From the NCBI GenBank assembly GCA_033002965.1, contig JAURVB010013156.1:124001-188000 (forward strand): 64,000 bases of DNA, written 5' to 3'. Numbering within the stretch: position 1 is the stretch's first letter; each line of letters opens with the position of its first letter. Source of the stretch: Piper betle (Eukaryota > Streptophyta > Magnoliopsida > Piperales > Piperaceae). The position numbers and the translations under genes are program-made. The notes under the pieces were generated by a model. The model saw only the letters and a list, made by a program, of their open reading frames with translations, searched no databases and was not told the DNA's origin. This document shows positions 13,643 through 27,500 of this stretch, piece after piece.

Positions 13643-14530
13643 TACATATGATACATATCGAATTTTCAAATGTCCGACACATATCTATAACCCGATACTC
13701 CATTCCTTGGATGTCGCATCATGCATGACTTGTACCACATATAAATTTTAATTTTATACATACATAAACTCTTATTAAATAATGAGATAAATTATAATAA
13801 TTTACAATCTTAACTATAAACTTTCATTAACTTTAAAAATAGTTCTATATTGAATGAGAAAATAAACTATAATAATTTGATTTTTTATTATATTTTATTC
13901 AAGGTAAGTAAACTAAATCTTGTTAGTAAGAAATTAAAAATTATGGTTAGTCGGGTTCGAACCCATTACCCTTTGCAATAGGAGGTACCTTATTATTATT
14001 ATTATTTATAGAAAGTTATAAATTGAGGTTAGTTGGATTTGAACTCATGTAGCCTTTTGCATTGGGAGACATTTTTATTATTTAAAAAAAATTAATGTAT
14101 TTTAATTGGTTTAATCTTTTATTTTTAATCATACGCTAGTATTGAGTTCCATTTTTATTAATAAGAATAAATATATACGGAGCATATATATCGTGTAATT
14201 TTCAAGCAATTAAGCATCACTCGGGATATTTCATTCATTTATTATTCGTTTATTTGTTATATATATGCATATGTATATGTATATGTATATATATGTATGT
14301 ATCATTTCACATGCATTGCATGTGTTTTTTTATTGGTTAGATGAAAACCTGATGAAATTTGGCTAGAAGAGTGAGCTTCCACAACCGTTAAAGAGCGTGA
14401 GAAAACTTACTTGGATGGGCATTTGAAAATGCTACAATTTTAAGCAACTAATATAAATGAAAAGCTTGTAGTGTAGTACAAGTCAAAGGATCATTTACCT
14501 CTTACATGGTAAAATAGTGAAAAAATGATA
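10764..14530. other. Intergenic, no supported gene
   Basis: This is AT-rich spacer. A short frame opens at 11,391 (MASSSSEEGSGKK) but ends after about 25 codons and is not supported as an exon. Around 12,403-12,425 there is a GCGCGCGCGCTGCGC run. Two blocks with GATACATATC-like words (about 12,978-13,030 and 13,640-13,700) flank an AT-rich stretch of about 600 bp, which could be an insertion, but I could not define its ends. A TA run lies at about 13,613-13,632. Confidence 0.55.
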
Positions 14531-14535
14531 ACTTT

Positions 14536-17368
14536 TGTGACACCCCAATTTCAATTCACCTAAGAACTAGATTGTTAAATGACAAGATCGAGTGAATTCA
14601 TGTCTAAACTAGCTAGTATATAATACTCAATCAATAATATAGATCGAAGGAGCCATCGATCTTGCATAACAACGTCCCCTTTCTAACTCATCTCATACTT
14701 CGTCAATTTTAAGAATTATCCCTTGTGCGGGTACATCAATTTTTTCTTTCAACCATCTACATTCTCCATATCACTCCTAGCCCTGAGTACATAGCTCGAG
14801 TATTTTCAGGCAAGTGCCTTCAGTACCCTTTCAAACCATAAGTCTAAACATGTATTGCATTGCAGTACCCGTAAACCTCCACACTTATCCGGGTTTGAGG
14901 AACTCAAAAGTAGAGTTATCAAGATCCCTCAAGAATGGAATAGACGCTCACCAAATCTATAGCATGCTTTGACTAACACACACCTTATTTCAAGATGCAG
15001 TCGACAGTTTTCTCCTATCTTACATCTCACTAAAAAACTTGAGAAAATTATATATAAGCCTGAGAAGAAATTTATATAATAGGCCCGAAGGTAATTTGCG
15101 GTAAATCTTGTTTTCAAAATCAAACTTGAGGAGTTTTATCCTCGAGGGTTATTAATCACGGGAGTAAAATACGTCCAAATGACCAGTGTTAAGTGAGGTT
15201 CAATAAAATAACCACTTAACACATTATATGATATGAAAATCAAATCAGTAATAGAGTATAGCAATAAAAATTAACAAGAGTCTTAACGGACCTGTAGTCC
15301 AAGTTCCAAGCGCAATGTCTCATATAGGGCAAGCTCGGACTCTAAAACCTACAACAAAACTTACTACTAAGTAAAAACCAAATCTCTCATGATGCATGCT
15401 CGTAATATGTGCTTACATCATCAGCCTATCCTAATAAATGAGACTGCTAAATAAACTTACAACTAAATATATAGTACGTAAATCGAGACATGATAAAAGA
15501 AATAACTAATAACAAATAATAAATAAATAAATAAATACACTTAGGAATAAATAGATAAATAATAAATACATGAAAATAACAATACTTTAATCATAAAGTA
15601 ATAATATCATTATACTATATAAATACACGACTAAACACGAGTAAATATCACATATACTTGTGTTAGTAAACTTATAAATAATTAAATAAATATATGTACA
15701 TAATCATTCCATAAATAAATAAATAGTTAATAGTAATTAATCATGAATAATAATATCGTAGCCATCCAACACGGAATACGTAATTAAATACAAATAAATA
15801 ATAACATATACACAACGAACAAATAAATAAATAAATACAATTTAGTAAACATAAATAAGACTAATATTAATAGGTAAATATATCAATAATAATAATAAAC
15901 ACGTAAACATTCATCATATATGATAAATATATAGATAAAAATAAATAATAATAATAATAATAAATAAATAAAAATATTAGTAATATTAAAATATGTTAAA
16001 TAAGACGAATATATATCTAAACTAATGTAGGGGTTTTCAAATTACTGAAAGTGATCGAAAAATGGCTAAAAATGAGTTGAATCGAACCGAACTGAGTTAA
16101 CATGAGCGAGTTGACCGAGTTGAGTCGAGTCAACTCCACGAGTTAAGCAATAGTGTTGGGATAGCTAGATGTGGACACGGCCTAGGGCATGCAACTGGAT
16201 GCAAACGGTGAACAAGACTCAAGTGGTGGACATGAACACGCGCAGATGGACGTGAATACCAGTAACTGGGCCCGACCAAGCGAGCGGTGCCCGTCACCTG
16301 AAGACACCGACGGCGGCACAACTAGGGTCACTGGCAATTGGGATTGATGGCCATGGCGACAGGATAATGGTGTTGGTGGTGGTGGTGGTGATCGGTGGAA
16401 TCCGACCGCTGGCTAGCTAGAAAACAATCGGAAATGTCAAAATCGTTGTTGGGTGTGGCGACGTGTCGATAGCAATTGTGGCCACGACAGTGGTCATGGG
16501 TGGTCTCAAAATGGAGATCTCGACAAGTTGAAGCTGTGTAGGTGGTTAGATAGGTTGAAGGTGGAAATCGACTACAAAAACGTCGTCGCCGATGGTCGTG
16601 AGTGGTATGGTTAGTGAATCGGCCACGAGGTTGTTTTGGGGGTGTTGGTCCGGTGGTCAGGGGTGATCTAGAGACACGCTGGCGGCGAACCAAAGTAATG
16701 ACGGTGCTAGGGGTGTAAAACTCCAAAAATCATGAGAAATCTCTGAAAATTAATTGGGTTGAAGCTAGGGCTGACGTAGGCGGCTTTGATTTTGCCACAT
16801 GGCATGATCTGAATGTCGGACAACTTGTAGCATAGTGGGGCCTACCTATGGGTATATGTAATATAAATATTGACGAAAAGCTCTGATAGAGACCGTTTAA
16901 AGTCAAAACTGACTCAAGTTTTAAAAGTGACTCTATGGGCGAAAATTGAGACAAAAAGGCTTAATAGGTTTCAAACCCTTAACTCAATTGAGTGAAAACC
17001 TATAACTCAATCAAGCTTGGCCCACTGGGGCACAATCCGGTACTCCAAAATTTCTATAATGCATGTAAATGAGTTACCTTGAAAATCCCAAATGGATACT
17101 AAACGTTGCAATAACTTGAATCTAGCCCTACAACATGGCTAACCCATAAAAATCATATATATATCTCGTGTATACAATGATAACTCATACGCGGCTATAA
17201 GCTATCTCAAGCTATTATCTACATGTCAGGCACACTCAGCCACCATAACATACTTATACACCCATCTGACCTTATATTCATCTTTTGAAAATTGATCTGA
17301 CTCGAGACCAACCTGAACCGGGGAAAATTATAAACAGTTAAAACCCTAACCCAAAGCTTGGTTTTACA
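14536..17368. mobile_element. Solo LTR with perfect 5-bp target duplication
   Basis: The unit is 2,833 bp, starts TGTGACACCCC and ends GGTTTTACA (TG...CA). It is flanked by ACTTT on both sides (14,531-14,535 and 17,369-17,373). A terminal TG/CA with a 5-bp duplication is the signature of LTR-element integration. No polyprotein is present and no second copy sits in direct orientation, so a solo LTR left by LTR-LTR recombination is the simplest reading. The great length fits Tekay/Del-type gypsy LTRs (family knowledge; not tested). A related unit in opposite orientation lies at 20,469-23,329. The open frame on the minus strand at 16,328-16,726 has a partial counterpart in the other copy (shared TTHDHCRG word), but I regard it as conserved LTR sequence, not a gene. 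Confidence 0.8.
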
Positions 17369-17373
17369 ACTTT

Positions 17374-18572
17374 ATTCCTATATTTCTAATGTATTTTCAA
17401 TATTATATTTTATACTTCTTTTTCAAAGAAAAAATATTTTTTTAATATTTATGATGTTGGAGAATGGGTGCTGTTTAATTTTTTTATATAATGACAAAAA
17501 TGCATTCTGTCATTTGGGATTGGGACAGCTAAATGGAGTTGTTTAGACTTTAGGGTTGGAAGTTCTGGCCACTTTCGACTTCAAGGAAGCAATATTTGAC
17601 CACTTGGACTTTGAGGTGACTTAATTTAGATCCATCCCATTGTAGATTGTGGCAGATTTGGCCTTCCCAAAGCCTCAGTGGGCGATCGTTACATTGGCTT
17701 TTTAATAAGAAGAGGTTTTTTAGAACTTGACTAATGATGTTTCATAATATTAATATTAATAATCATAGTGATTTTACGATAGTTATGAAAATTCACAAGT
17801 AGATCTTTATTATATATAAGAAAAATAACTAACTCTAAATACTGTAATTTTTAATAACCTCTATAGAAATATCATTAGCCTTTAAACTTGTAACAAAATG
17901 TTTAGTTGCTTATAACTATTAATAGAGTGTAAATGTATGATGTCAGATAAGGGATATAATGACAGGAATACTCTTAAATGATTTTTTTCACGAAATAAAA
18001 ACTAAAATAAAAAAATATAAGTGCTACAATTTAAAAACAATTAGGTTAAATTTGTAGCGAGTTTTAAACATGTGATGTAGCACTTTTATTTTTTAAAAAG
18101 AGTTGTGTTATTCACATTACACATTACACATTTTCAAATTGAAGTTTATAAATATAATTAATATAATTTTAAAAAATTACATTGATAATATACATAGATA
18201 TTATCATTTTGATTTAGTCATAAGTAGGTGGAGTTGGACTGATTTTTTTTTAAATAAAACTTAACCCAAATATAAAATTTTAAAACCATATCAATTGAGT
18301 ATTTCAATCATTTATAATATTTTCTCCCTAAATTTGACATTCCATAGAGTTTTGTAATCAAAGGAATTTTGAACCTTTTTTTGCATAAAAATCCTAACAA
18401 TATGCGTAATTTGAAATAAAATGGAAAAAAAGCGTAAATAATACGCAAAAAAATTTACTTCAAAAAAAAACTCCCGCTCTTTCCTTTTCCCGACTCTTCC
18501 TGAGCGACGTCTCCCCTCGAGAAGCTGCTCTCCGCCGATCTTCTCCTTTGCCGCCGTCGTCTGAGCTCTCTT
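17374..18572. other. Upstream region of the helicase gene
   Basis: Mostly AT-rich spacer with no gene. The last about 100 bp (18,475-18,572) is pyrimidine-rich (TCTTTCCTTTTCCC and similar), as expected of the 5' leader of a highly expressed plant gene. No clear TATA box was found at a convincing distance. The segment 17,500-17,700 shares a TTGGCC-word style with 6,590-6,880 and may be a repeat. Confidence 0.5.
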
Positions 18573-21500
18573 ATGGGGGACAACAAGGTCGACGACGCGG
18601 CCATGGCCGCCGCCTCTCACTCAGACGCCACCTCCACCTCGGGAGACCAAAATCCCAAGCCTCCAGAGCGGCGATCATGGGGCGACGAGGTAGACGAGCC
18701 GGAGGATGATTCCCCGGCCGACTCTCCTCCTGCGCCCGAGCCCGATGTGAACTTGCAGGACCTCTCCATCGATGGCCGCCCCAAGAAAAGCGAGACTCTT
18801 GACGAGCCCGACGACTCCGCCATCGAAACCGTGAGCAAAATCAGCTCTTTTTTTAATTTAATTTGTTGAAATCACAAAATTCGTGAAATTTTTGATCAAT
18901 TCGTTGGGAAAGTTATCGCCTTTTTGGGTTTTGTTTTTGTTGAAGAGCGATTGATAGCTTGGATTGGTTGCAGGTGGCCTCAGGCGACAACTATTATTTC
19001 TCCGCGTTGACTTTTGAGGATCTTAACTTGTCGTCTGAGTTGCTGAGAGGATTATATGCGGAGATGCGGTTCAAGGCTCCTAGCAAAATTCAAGCAGTTA
19101 GTCTACCCATGATTTTGTCTCCTCCACACAAGAATCTAGTAACACAGGCCCACGATGGATCTGGGAAGACCACTTGTTTTGTTCTTGGCATGCTAAACAG
19201 GGTGAATCCGAAACTTAAAATGCCTCAGGCCCTCTGCATTTGTCCCACTCGTGAGCTTGCCATACAGGTCTGGGTCTTCACTGCTGTTTTCCCTGTCCTG
19301 ATGCTTTGTATTTTCTGTGGTATTCAAATTCATTGTATCCAATGGTATGGGCAGAACCAAGCTGTGTTACTGAAGATGGGCAAGCACACTGGTATAACCT
19401 CAATGTGCGCCATTCCAATGGACAGTACCAATTACATCCCAATTGTGAAATGCCCCCAATCTCGGATCAGGTTGTGATTGGGACTCCTGGAACGATTAAA
19501 AAGTGGATGCCAGCTAAGAAGCTGAGCATGAGGGAGGTGAAGATTCTTGTTTTTGACGAGGCTGATCATATGTTGGCCGAGGTAATAGTTCAATGTATAT
19601 ATATATATTTTAAATATTTTATTGTTCAGTTATACTTTTTCTAGTGTTATTTAAATGCCATCTAAACTTACCTCTTAATAGAACGTCAACTGTTTTAAAT
19701 GATCCAAAATTTTCATGAAACTCATCGGAATATACCACATTACAAGGTTCTCACCAAATGGAGCTGGCCACTGAAGTAGATTACTATGCTTCTATTGTTT
19801 TGCTTGATGTCTAAATGACCTTTTTATTATTATAAATACAATGTTTTAACTGTATTATCATTTCCAATTTCAGGATGGGTTCAAGGATGATTCTCTCAGA
19901 ATCATGAAGGACATTGAAAAAAACAGCAAGGGATACCAGGTCAAATATCGACTTGTTTTTTAGTTCAACCATTTACTTTTTGGCTGATCATGTATGATAA
20001 ATGAAGATGGTGTGCCTGTTTACTGAGGGCAACTCTTGGTGGGGATTTTGTACGTGCAGAAGGATACCTGTCTTGCTTAGTCAACTGAACAAACTAGAGG
20101 AGTATGATTTTGGCCTTCGTGCATAATGACCACATAATCGAGGGAGTCATGGAATACCTAGTGTTGAAGTTTAACTTCTATCATGGAACTTGAGAACATT
20201 TTTGAAGATGATATGACTTGTAGAGCATGAGGTATATTTTATTTACATCATAGAGGCCGTGACTTGTTGGTCACCAAATTTTAATAGTTCTTTACCTAAA
20301 ACGGATTAGTATTGTCCATTACCATATATCATAGTATCTACGAAATAATTAATTGGGGTGATGTCAGTGAATTTGAAAATTTAAGTTGTAGTATATTTAG
20401 GAGACAAGAATCTTTAAGAGTGGCTTAAGATTGATTTGCTTTCTGAAAAATGCTTAGTAGGACGATAGTGTAAAACCCAATTTCGAGTTAGGGTTTTACC
20501 TGTTTGTAGTTTTACCCGGTTCAGCCCAGTCTTAGGTCGGTTCGAACGAGCTTGATCCAAACTAGTTTTTAAATAATGAGTATGAGCCTAGATGGCTGTA
20601 TGAATATGTAATGGTGGCTAAGTATACTTGATATGCAGATGATAACTTGAGATATGCTACAGTAGCTCATGAGTTATTATCAAATGTACAATGTATACTG
20701 ATGATTTTTATAGGTTAGTCAGGGTTGTAGACCTAGATTTAGGCTGTTGCAACGTTTAGTATCCGTTTAAGATTTTCAAGGTATTTTATTTATATGCATC
20801 ATGGGGATTTTGGATCACCGGATTGTGCCTTTATGGGCCCAACTTGATTGAGTCGTAGGTTTTCACTTGGTTGAGTTTAGGGTTTGAGGCTCATTTATCC
20901 TTTTTGCCTCGATTCCCGCCTATAGAGTCACTTTTAGGATTCGAGTCAATTTTGACTTTAAACGGTCTCGATCCAAGTTTTCTGTCCATATATATATTAC
21001 ATATACCTATAGGTGGGCCTCGCTAGGCCACAAGTTGTCGGATATTCAGATTGTGCCACATGACAAGATCAGAGCTGTTCACGTCAGCCCTAGCTTCACC
21101 ATGTTATTTTCTAGAGATTTTCCACGATTTTGATGATTTACACCCCTAGTGTTGTCGCCACTTCGGCTAGTCTCTGATGAGTCTCTGGCTTGCCCTGGCC
21201 ACTAGACTGGCACCCCCAGGACCGCATTGCGGCCGGCTATCTATCCATACCAGTCACGACCACCAGCACTGCCATTGTTGCCGCTTGTGACAATGTTTTT
21301 GTAGCCAGTTTCTACTGTTGGGGCCACCCGTTCGAGCCGTTTTTCGGTACCAACGAACTACCTCCGGCTAATTCAACCACCCAGATAGATTACTTTCATC
21401 AAACTCTTCATTTTCAGACCACCCATGACCACTGTCGTGGCCGCGATTGCCGTCGACACCGCCACCACACCCGTTGTGATTTTGCCCCTGTTTTCGGTAA

Positions 21501-24500
21501 TTTAAGAACCCCTACATTAATTTAGATACATATTCACATTATTTAATATATTTTGATGTTATGAGTGTTTTATTTATTTATTTATTATTATTTATGTATT
21601 TTTATTTATATTTTTATCGTATATGATGAATGTTTATGTGATTGTTTATTATTCTTATTGATATATTTACTTATTAATATCAGTCTTATTTGTGTTTTTA
21701 AATTGTATATATTTATTTATTTATTTACTTATCTATCTGTTCGTTGCATGTTTGTTATTTTTATTTGTATTTAATTGTGTATTTTGTATTGGATAACTAT
21801 GATGTTATGATCATTCACAATTAATTAAAATTAACTAATTGTTTATAGTTATTTATTTATTTATAAAATAATTATATATTTATTTGTTTAATTATTTATA
21901 TGTTTATTAACACGAGTATATGTGATATTTACTCGTGTTTAGCCGTGTATTTATATAGTATGTAATATTATTATTTTATGATTAGAGTATTATTATTTTC
22001 ATGTATTTATTATTTATCTATTTATTCATGAGTTTATTTAATTATTTATTATTGTTATTAGTTATCATCTTTATTATGCCTCTATTTGCGTGCTATATAT
22101 TTAGTTGTAGGTTTATTTAGCAGTCTTCTTTATTAGGATGTACTGATAATGTGAGCACACACCACTAGCATACATTATATAGAGATATTAGTATTTTATT
22201 TAGCATTGGGTTTCGATGTAAGTTTCGGAGTCTGAGCACACTCGTAGATGAGACCTCACGCTTGGAGCTTGGACCACAGGTCCGTTAGGACTCTTCTCAC
22301 TTTTTATAGGTAAACTCTATTGTTAATTTGATTTCTAGATCGTACGACGTGTTAAGTGGCTATTTTATCAGACCCCACTTAACATGGGTCATTTAGACGT
22401 ATTTTACTTCTGTTATTAATAACCCTCGAGGATGAGACCCCTTGAGTCTGATTTCGAAAATAAAATCTACTACAAGTTGCCTTCGGGCCTATTATATAAA
22501 TCCCTTTCTAAGCCTATATATGATTTTCTCGAGTTTTTTGGTGAAATGTAAGATAGAAGAAAACCAACAATCGTGTTTTGAGATAGGGCGTGTGTTAGTC
22601 AAAGCGGGTTCTGGATTTGGTGAGCTTTCGTTCTATTCTCGGGGGATCTTGACAACTCCACCTTTGAGTCCTTCAAACCCGAAGAAGTGCGGAGGTTCAT
22701 GGGTATTGCAATACAACACATATCTAGACTTATGGTTTCAAAAGGTAAAGGCACATGCCTGAAAGTACTCAGTCTCTGTACTCAGAGCTAGGAGTGATAC
22801 GGAAGATGTAGAGGGTTAAAAAGGAAAAGAAAGTGATGTTCCTGCGCGAGGGATAGTTTTTAAAGTTGACGGGTATGAGATGAGATTGAAAGGGGATGTT
22901 GTCGTGCGAGGTCGATGACTCCTAATTAACACCCTTATGAGAGATTGTGTAAAGGAGTATATAAATATTTTCATTTAATAAGATGGTCAGCTCCCTTGTG
23001 CTAGTTGACTATTAGTTATTTCTGGACCAGTAACCCTCGTTACTAACGTTTTTCTTATTATATATGTAGGTTTTGTGATTCTAAGTTTGCTTCGATGGGA
23101 GGACACATAAACGCTACACACTTGAGCTCAACGCAGTTATTTTCTTTTACACTTTTATTTATATTTGATGTATTTTTGATGCGTGTTAAACAACTTCTTC
23201 CATTCTATTGATGCTACTTTAATTTATATTCTTGATCGAGTCTTATTGACTAGCTGTTTTAGACATGACTTGACTCGATTACAATATTTCTGATCCGGTT
23301 CTTTGGTGAACTGAAATCAGGGTGGCACAATGGTCTAAATTCCCTCATATCTGTGTATGTTATTTGGAAGAGTAACATGTGATCTTTTGATGGTTAACCA
23401 TAATTTTGTGAGTGAATTGGTTTTTTGTATATTTCACAGGTGCTTCTTTTCTCTGCCACTTTCAATGACACGGTCAAAGATTTTGTTTCAAGGGTAGTCA
23501 AGGATGCAAATCAGCTGTTTGTAAAGAAAGAACTATCTCTTGATGCAGTAAAGCAATTCAAGGTATATTGCCCTGATGAACATGCAAAGATCGCCATTAT
23601 CAAGGACAAAATATTTGAGTTGGGACAGAAATGGGGTCAGACAATTGTATTTGTTCGTACACGGAGAAGTGCTGATCTATTGTGCAAGGCTCTTGAAGAA
23701 TATGGTTACGACTGTACTAGCATCCATGGTGCAGTTCAACAAGAACTAAGGGACAAAATGGTAAAGGAGTTTAGGGAAGGACTTACGAAGGTTCTAATCT
23801 CAACAGATTTACTTGCACGTGGTTTTGATCAAGCACAGGTTTGAATTTTTATCAACTTCGTTTTTACTAAATGCATATCGTGGTAACAGTTTTTATTTAA
23901 TAATAATAAAAAACTGAAGTGTTTTTGTGTTTTATGTGTGGAAGGTTAATTTGGTTGTAAATTATGATCTTCCTGTCAAATATGACTCTCCTATGGATCC
24001 TGACTGCGAGGTGTATTTGCATAGAGTTGGTCGGGCAGGAATATTTGGTCGCAAAGGTACTCAGTTGCTTACCTCTTTTCCAAATTTATAGTCGTAGGTC
24101 AACAATTTAAAATTTTAAATGAGTAGCAAATATGGTTTTTGTGTAAACTCTACGATGCAAGGGAATTGGCTAGCTTTCAAGGTGCTCCTTGAAACAAGTA
24201 CACACTTTACCTTTTTCATAAAGCAGGTATTTAATGTATGATTTAAATTTACTTTCCTTAGAACCGAGAAACTAGTACTTTTTGCATTTGCTTAGTTGTG
24301 ATAGTTTGGTCGTTCTTTAAAAGCATTTATTATCCACCTACTTAGTCCTTGATGATACATCATTTTGAGGAACTTTTGCTGGAGAAAATTCTTTTAATGC
24401 AGAAAGTGTTGTGTTCCATATGAGATAGACAGGATAGTTTCGCTCTTTTACTAATAAAATAAAGAGGATAAGTGTTACAATCGTGATTCATGGGCGTTGT

Positions 24501-27500
24501 CGGGAATTAGGGTTTGGGTGTTGTCCTTAGGTTTCCCGCGCCCATGAGGGGGTAGCGGTGGCTATCCAAGTGGTGGAAACAACATACCGAGGCTAACCCA
24601 TGTTGAGTTGCAGGTTACAAACCGAAGTGCTCGAGGTTGCCGAGTGACCGAGCATGGCGATGGAGTATGGCGTTGAGTTACAGCAGTTGTGTCGGCACAT
24701 GGGTCGATATTTGGTGTATCGAGCATGTGGCCGAGTCCAGGTCGAGAAACCTCAAGTTGCTGTTGATCGCTGTTTGGGTCGGCAGATTGAGGTTGTGGTG
24801 CAACCGTGGACCGAGCAGGCTACCGAGCCGAGTGTGCAGCACAGGGTGTCGAGCAGCCGCCAGTACCGAGCAAAATAGCGGTACTGCTGTTGTGGCACAG
24901 TACCGAGCACTGTAGCGGGCAAGCGCGCGGTCGTGCGTGCAGGTGTGCGCGCGAGGAGTGACAGGCGTGCGAGCGCACAGGTGCGCGAGCGTGCGGGCGC
25001 GCGAGGACGTGACGGTGCACGCTGACGTTCGCGCGAGCAAGCAGGTGTGCACAGGCGCGTGCGCGAGCGGGTGCTGGTGTGTGCGACAGTGCATGGGCAT
25101 GCACGAGCGGCAGTGCTGGTGCAGGGCGATGGTGGTGGACCATTGCCAGCATGTGATCGGTGAAGTGCTGAGGAGGTTGAACCATGTCTGGACGTTGCTG
25201 GGGTCGAGCCGGTGGGCGAGACGGGATGACCAGCGGTGCAGCCAAGGGTTTGTGAGGAAGCTTCATGGAAGTTGCTGGGGGCGTATCTTGGTGGAAGATC
25301 TGATATGCATATCCAGGGACGTGAAGGCTGCAACAAACTTCTGAAGATAACCACAAGGCCGTTAGGGTGAACCTGGACGTGGAGTAGTGCTTGGTGCTGG
25401 ATACGGTGGAGATTGCAGATCTTTGTGGATAGAGATGCTGGATCCAGAGTTATCTGAAACAGAAGGGGCGTGGTGCATATCTGCACGGGGTTATGCTGGA
25501 ATAAGAAGATCGGTGGATCAGAGAAGAGGATCAACAGATCAAAGGAAAGACGTGGAGTGGATCAAGAGAGGAATCGAGTCCGGAGAGGAGGAGAGTTCCT
25601 AAGATTCCAGACGTGTTCCCTTTGTGAGGAAAAGCAACGGGGTGTGGCTGGTGAGAAAGAAGCGTGGAGTTGCTACAGCCAGTGTTCGTGGTGAGCGTTG
25701 GAACTTCATCGGCTTACTGGAAACCAGGTACACGTTGTTTGGTTCCTTGTGTTGGCAATCGGGGTAGAGTTACTCGGGGAGTAATTCGTTGTGCGCCTTT
25801 GTATTTGTGGGTACATTGGGGCGAGGCTGTGGGGACCGTCCACAAGCTGAGCAGGTGCTTGGGAGGAGTTTGAGTGCTTGTAATATCCTTATGATCAGGT
25901 TAATGATATAAGGTTGGGAAGTGTTTTCCCGTAATCTGTGTTTTGCTTGTTGGCTGGCGTTTAGACAGGGAACTTCTGTATCCTAGGTCATGATCGAAGT
26001 TTACAAGCCAGCCAGTTGCGGTAACTGGTACTGAGACGAGCAAGGGCAGACGGCATGAACCCAAGACGCGTAATTGCTGGTTGGGCGATCGGGCAGTGCT
26101 GCGTGTGGTACTGTTTGACTTCTGGAACAGCCTATCGGCAAGGCGTGTCGGTAGCCAGAAGTGTTGTGTCGGTGTTTGGTGCGGTACAAACACATTGTGG
26201 TCGAGCGAAGGGTTAAAGGCAGCAAGCTCGGGGTGTTGAGGTTGGCCGAACACAGGTTGGCGTTGGCGTGTAGGCTTCCGTAGTTTGTTCAAAGTTGCAT
26301 ACTTGGTGTTAGGCTGGTGTTCTCGAGGTGAGAATACGCCGCACAGGACTGGTTAGGATCGAAAAATTTTGGGTCCTTGAATCAGGCCCGTGACACAGGT
26401 ATCAGAACTGCGTCTGCGAGCCAAGTTCAAGTGCAATTGAGGGACAATACGCATTCAATAGTTGTTCGCTGATTCGATCGCATGGATACACAGTCGACTG
26501 ATGCTCTCAGGGAGAGGGTGGCACGACTGGAGGTGGTTGTTGGAAGGCCGACCAATGGTGAGGATAATAATCACACGGTGTTTAATCGGTTGGAAACCCT
26601 AGCTGAAGTGTTCGAGCGGCTTGCTGATGCACTGGAATCCAGTGTAGTGTGTGATGATGGAATGGCTGAGATAGTGGAAAATCTCAAGGTTGGTTTGGAG
26701 GAAATTCGTTCAGATGCCAGAGACAACGAAGTTCAGTGGAATCTGATCATCAAAAGATCTAGAGAATTTCATCTGGGAGATGCAGGAATATTTTCGAGCT
26801 ACCGGGATTCCTACTTATAAGCAAGTCTTGATGGCCAGTATGTTTCTAACTGGCGACACCAAATTATGGTGGCAGACACACATCGAGGACGACGAGAAGG
26901 CTGGATGTCCTAAGATTGAGACTTGGGGGAATATGAGGGAAGAACATAGGAATCAGTTTTTGCCTACCAATACAACTTGGATGGCAAGGGAGGCTTTGAA
27001 GAAGCTTCGGCAAACTGAAACAGTGCATAAATACGTCAAGCAATTCAGCTCATGTCTTTTGGATATTCCGGACATGTCAGAAAGCGATAAACTTTTCAAC
27101 TTTGTGTCTGGATTGCAACCTTGGGCGCAAGTGGAGTTGAAGCGGCAAAAGGTGCAAGACTTGCAGACCACATTAGGTGCAACCGATGCCCTAGTAGACT
27201 TGAAGACTGCGGCTGGTCCGGATGGAGGTGACCGAGTTTCGAAGGAAGGCAAGGCGGTGGGGAGTGACGGGAGATTATTCAAGCCGAGACCAAAGGAGAA
27301 GAAGAGAGTTTTTCCTAGGGCCGAACCAGGAAATTCCCAGGTTGGTGAAGGGAGGCAGTTGCAGTGTTTCACATGCGGCGGACCTCTTAAGGTTAGGGAG
27401 TGCCCGACAATCCGAAGGGGAAGATGGTGGCGATGCAGGCCGAGGAAAGTTCTGATTTAGGTGAGCTAGCTCGTATGTCGATGTTACAGATGATAGGAGC

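Noticed and set aside
21190..21525. Frame with [12 protein letters not shown] sequence, also present at 16,328-16,726 on the other strand
   Set aside because: Both are parts of the same solo-LTR family in opposite orientations. The similarity reflects shared repeat DNA; there is no known domain and the lengths differ.
24752..25534. Long minus-strand open frames in the gypsy-type LTRs (also 29,135-30,313, 392 codons)
   Set aside because: They lie antisense in LTRs and arise from the GC- and CpG-rich block. The composition is Arg/Ala/Pro/Thr-rich without a domain, and the two LTR copies do not keep the same frame.
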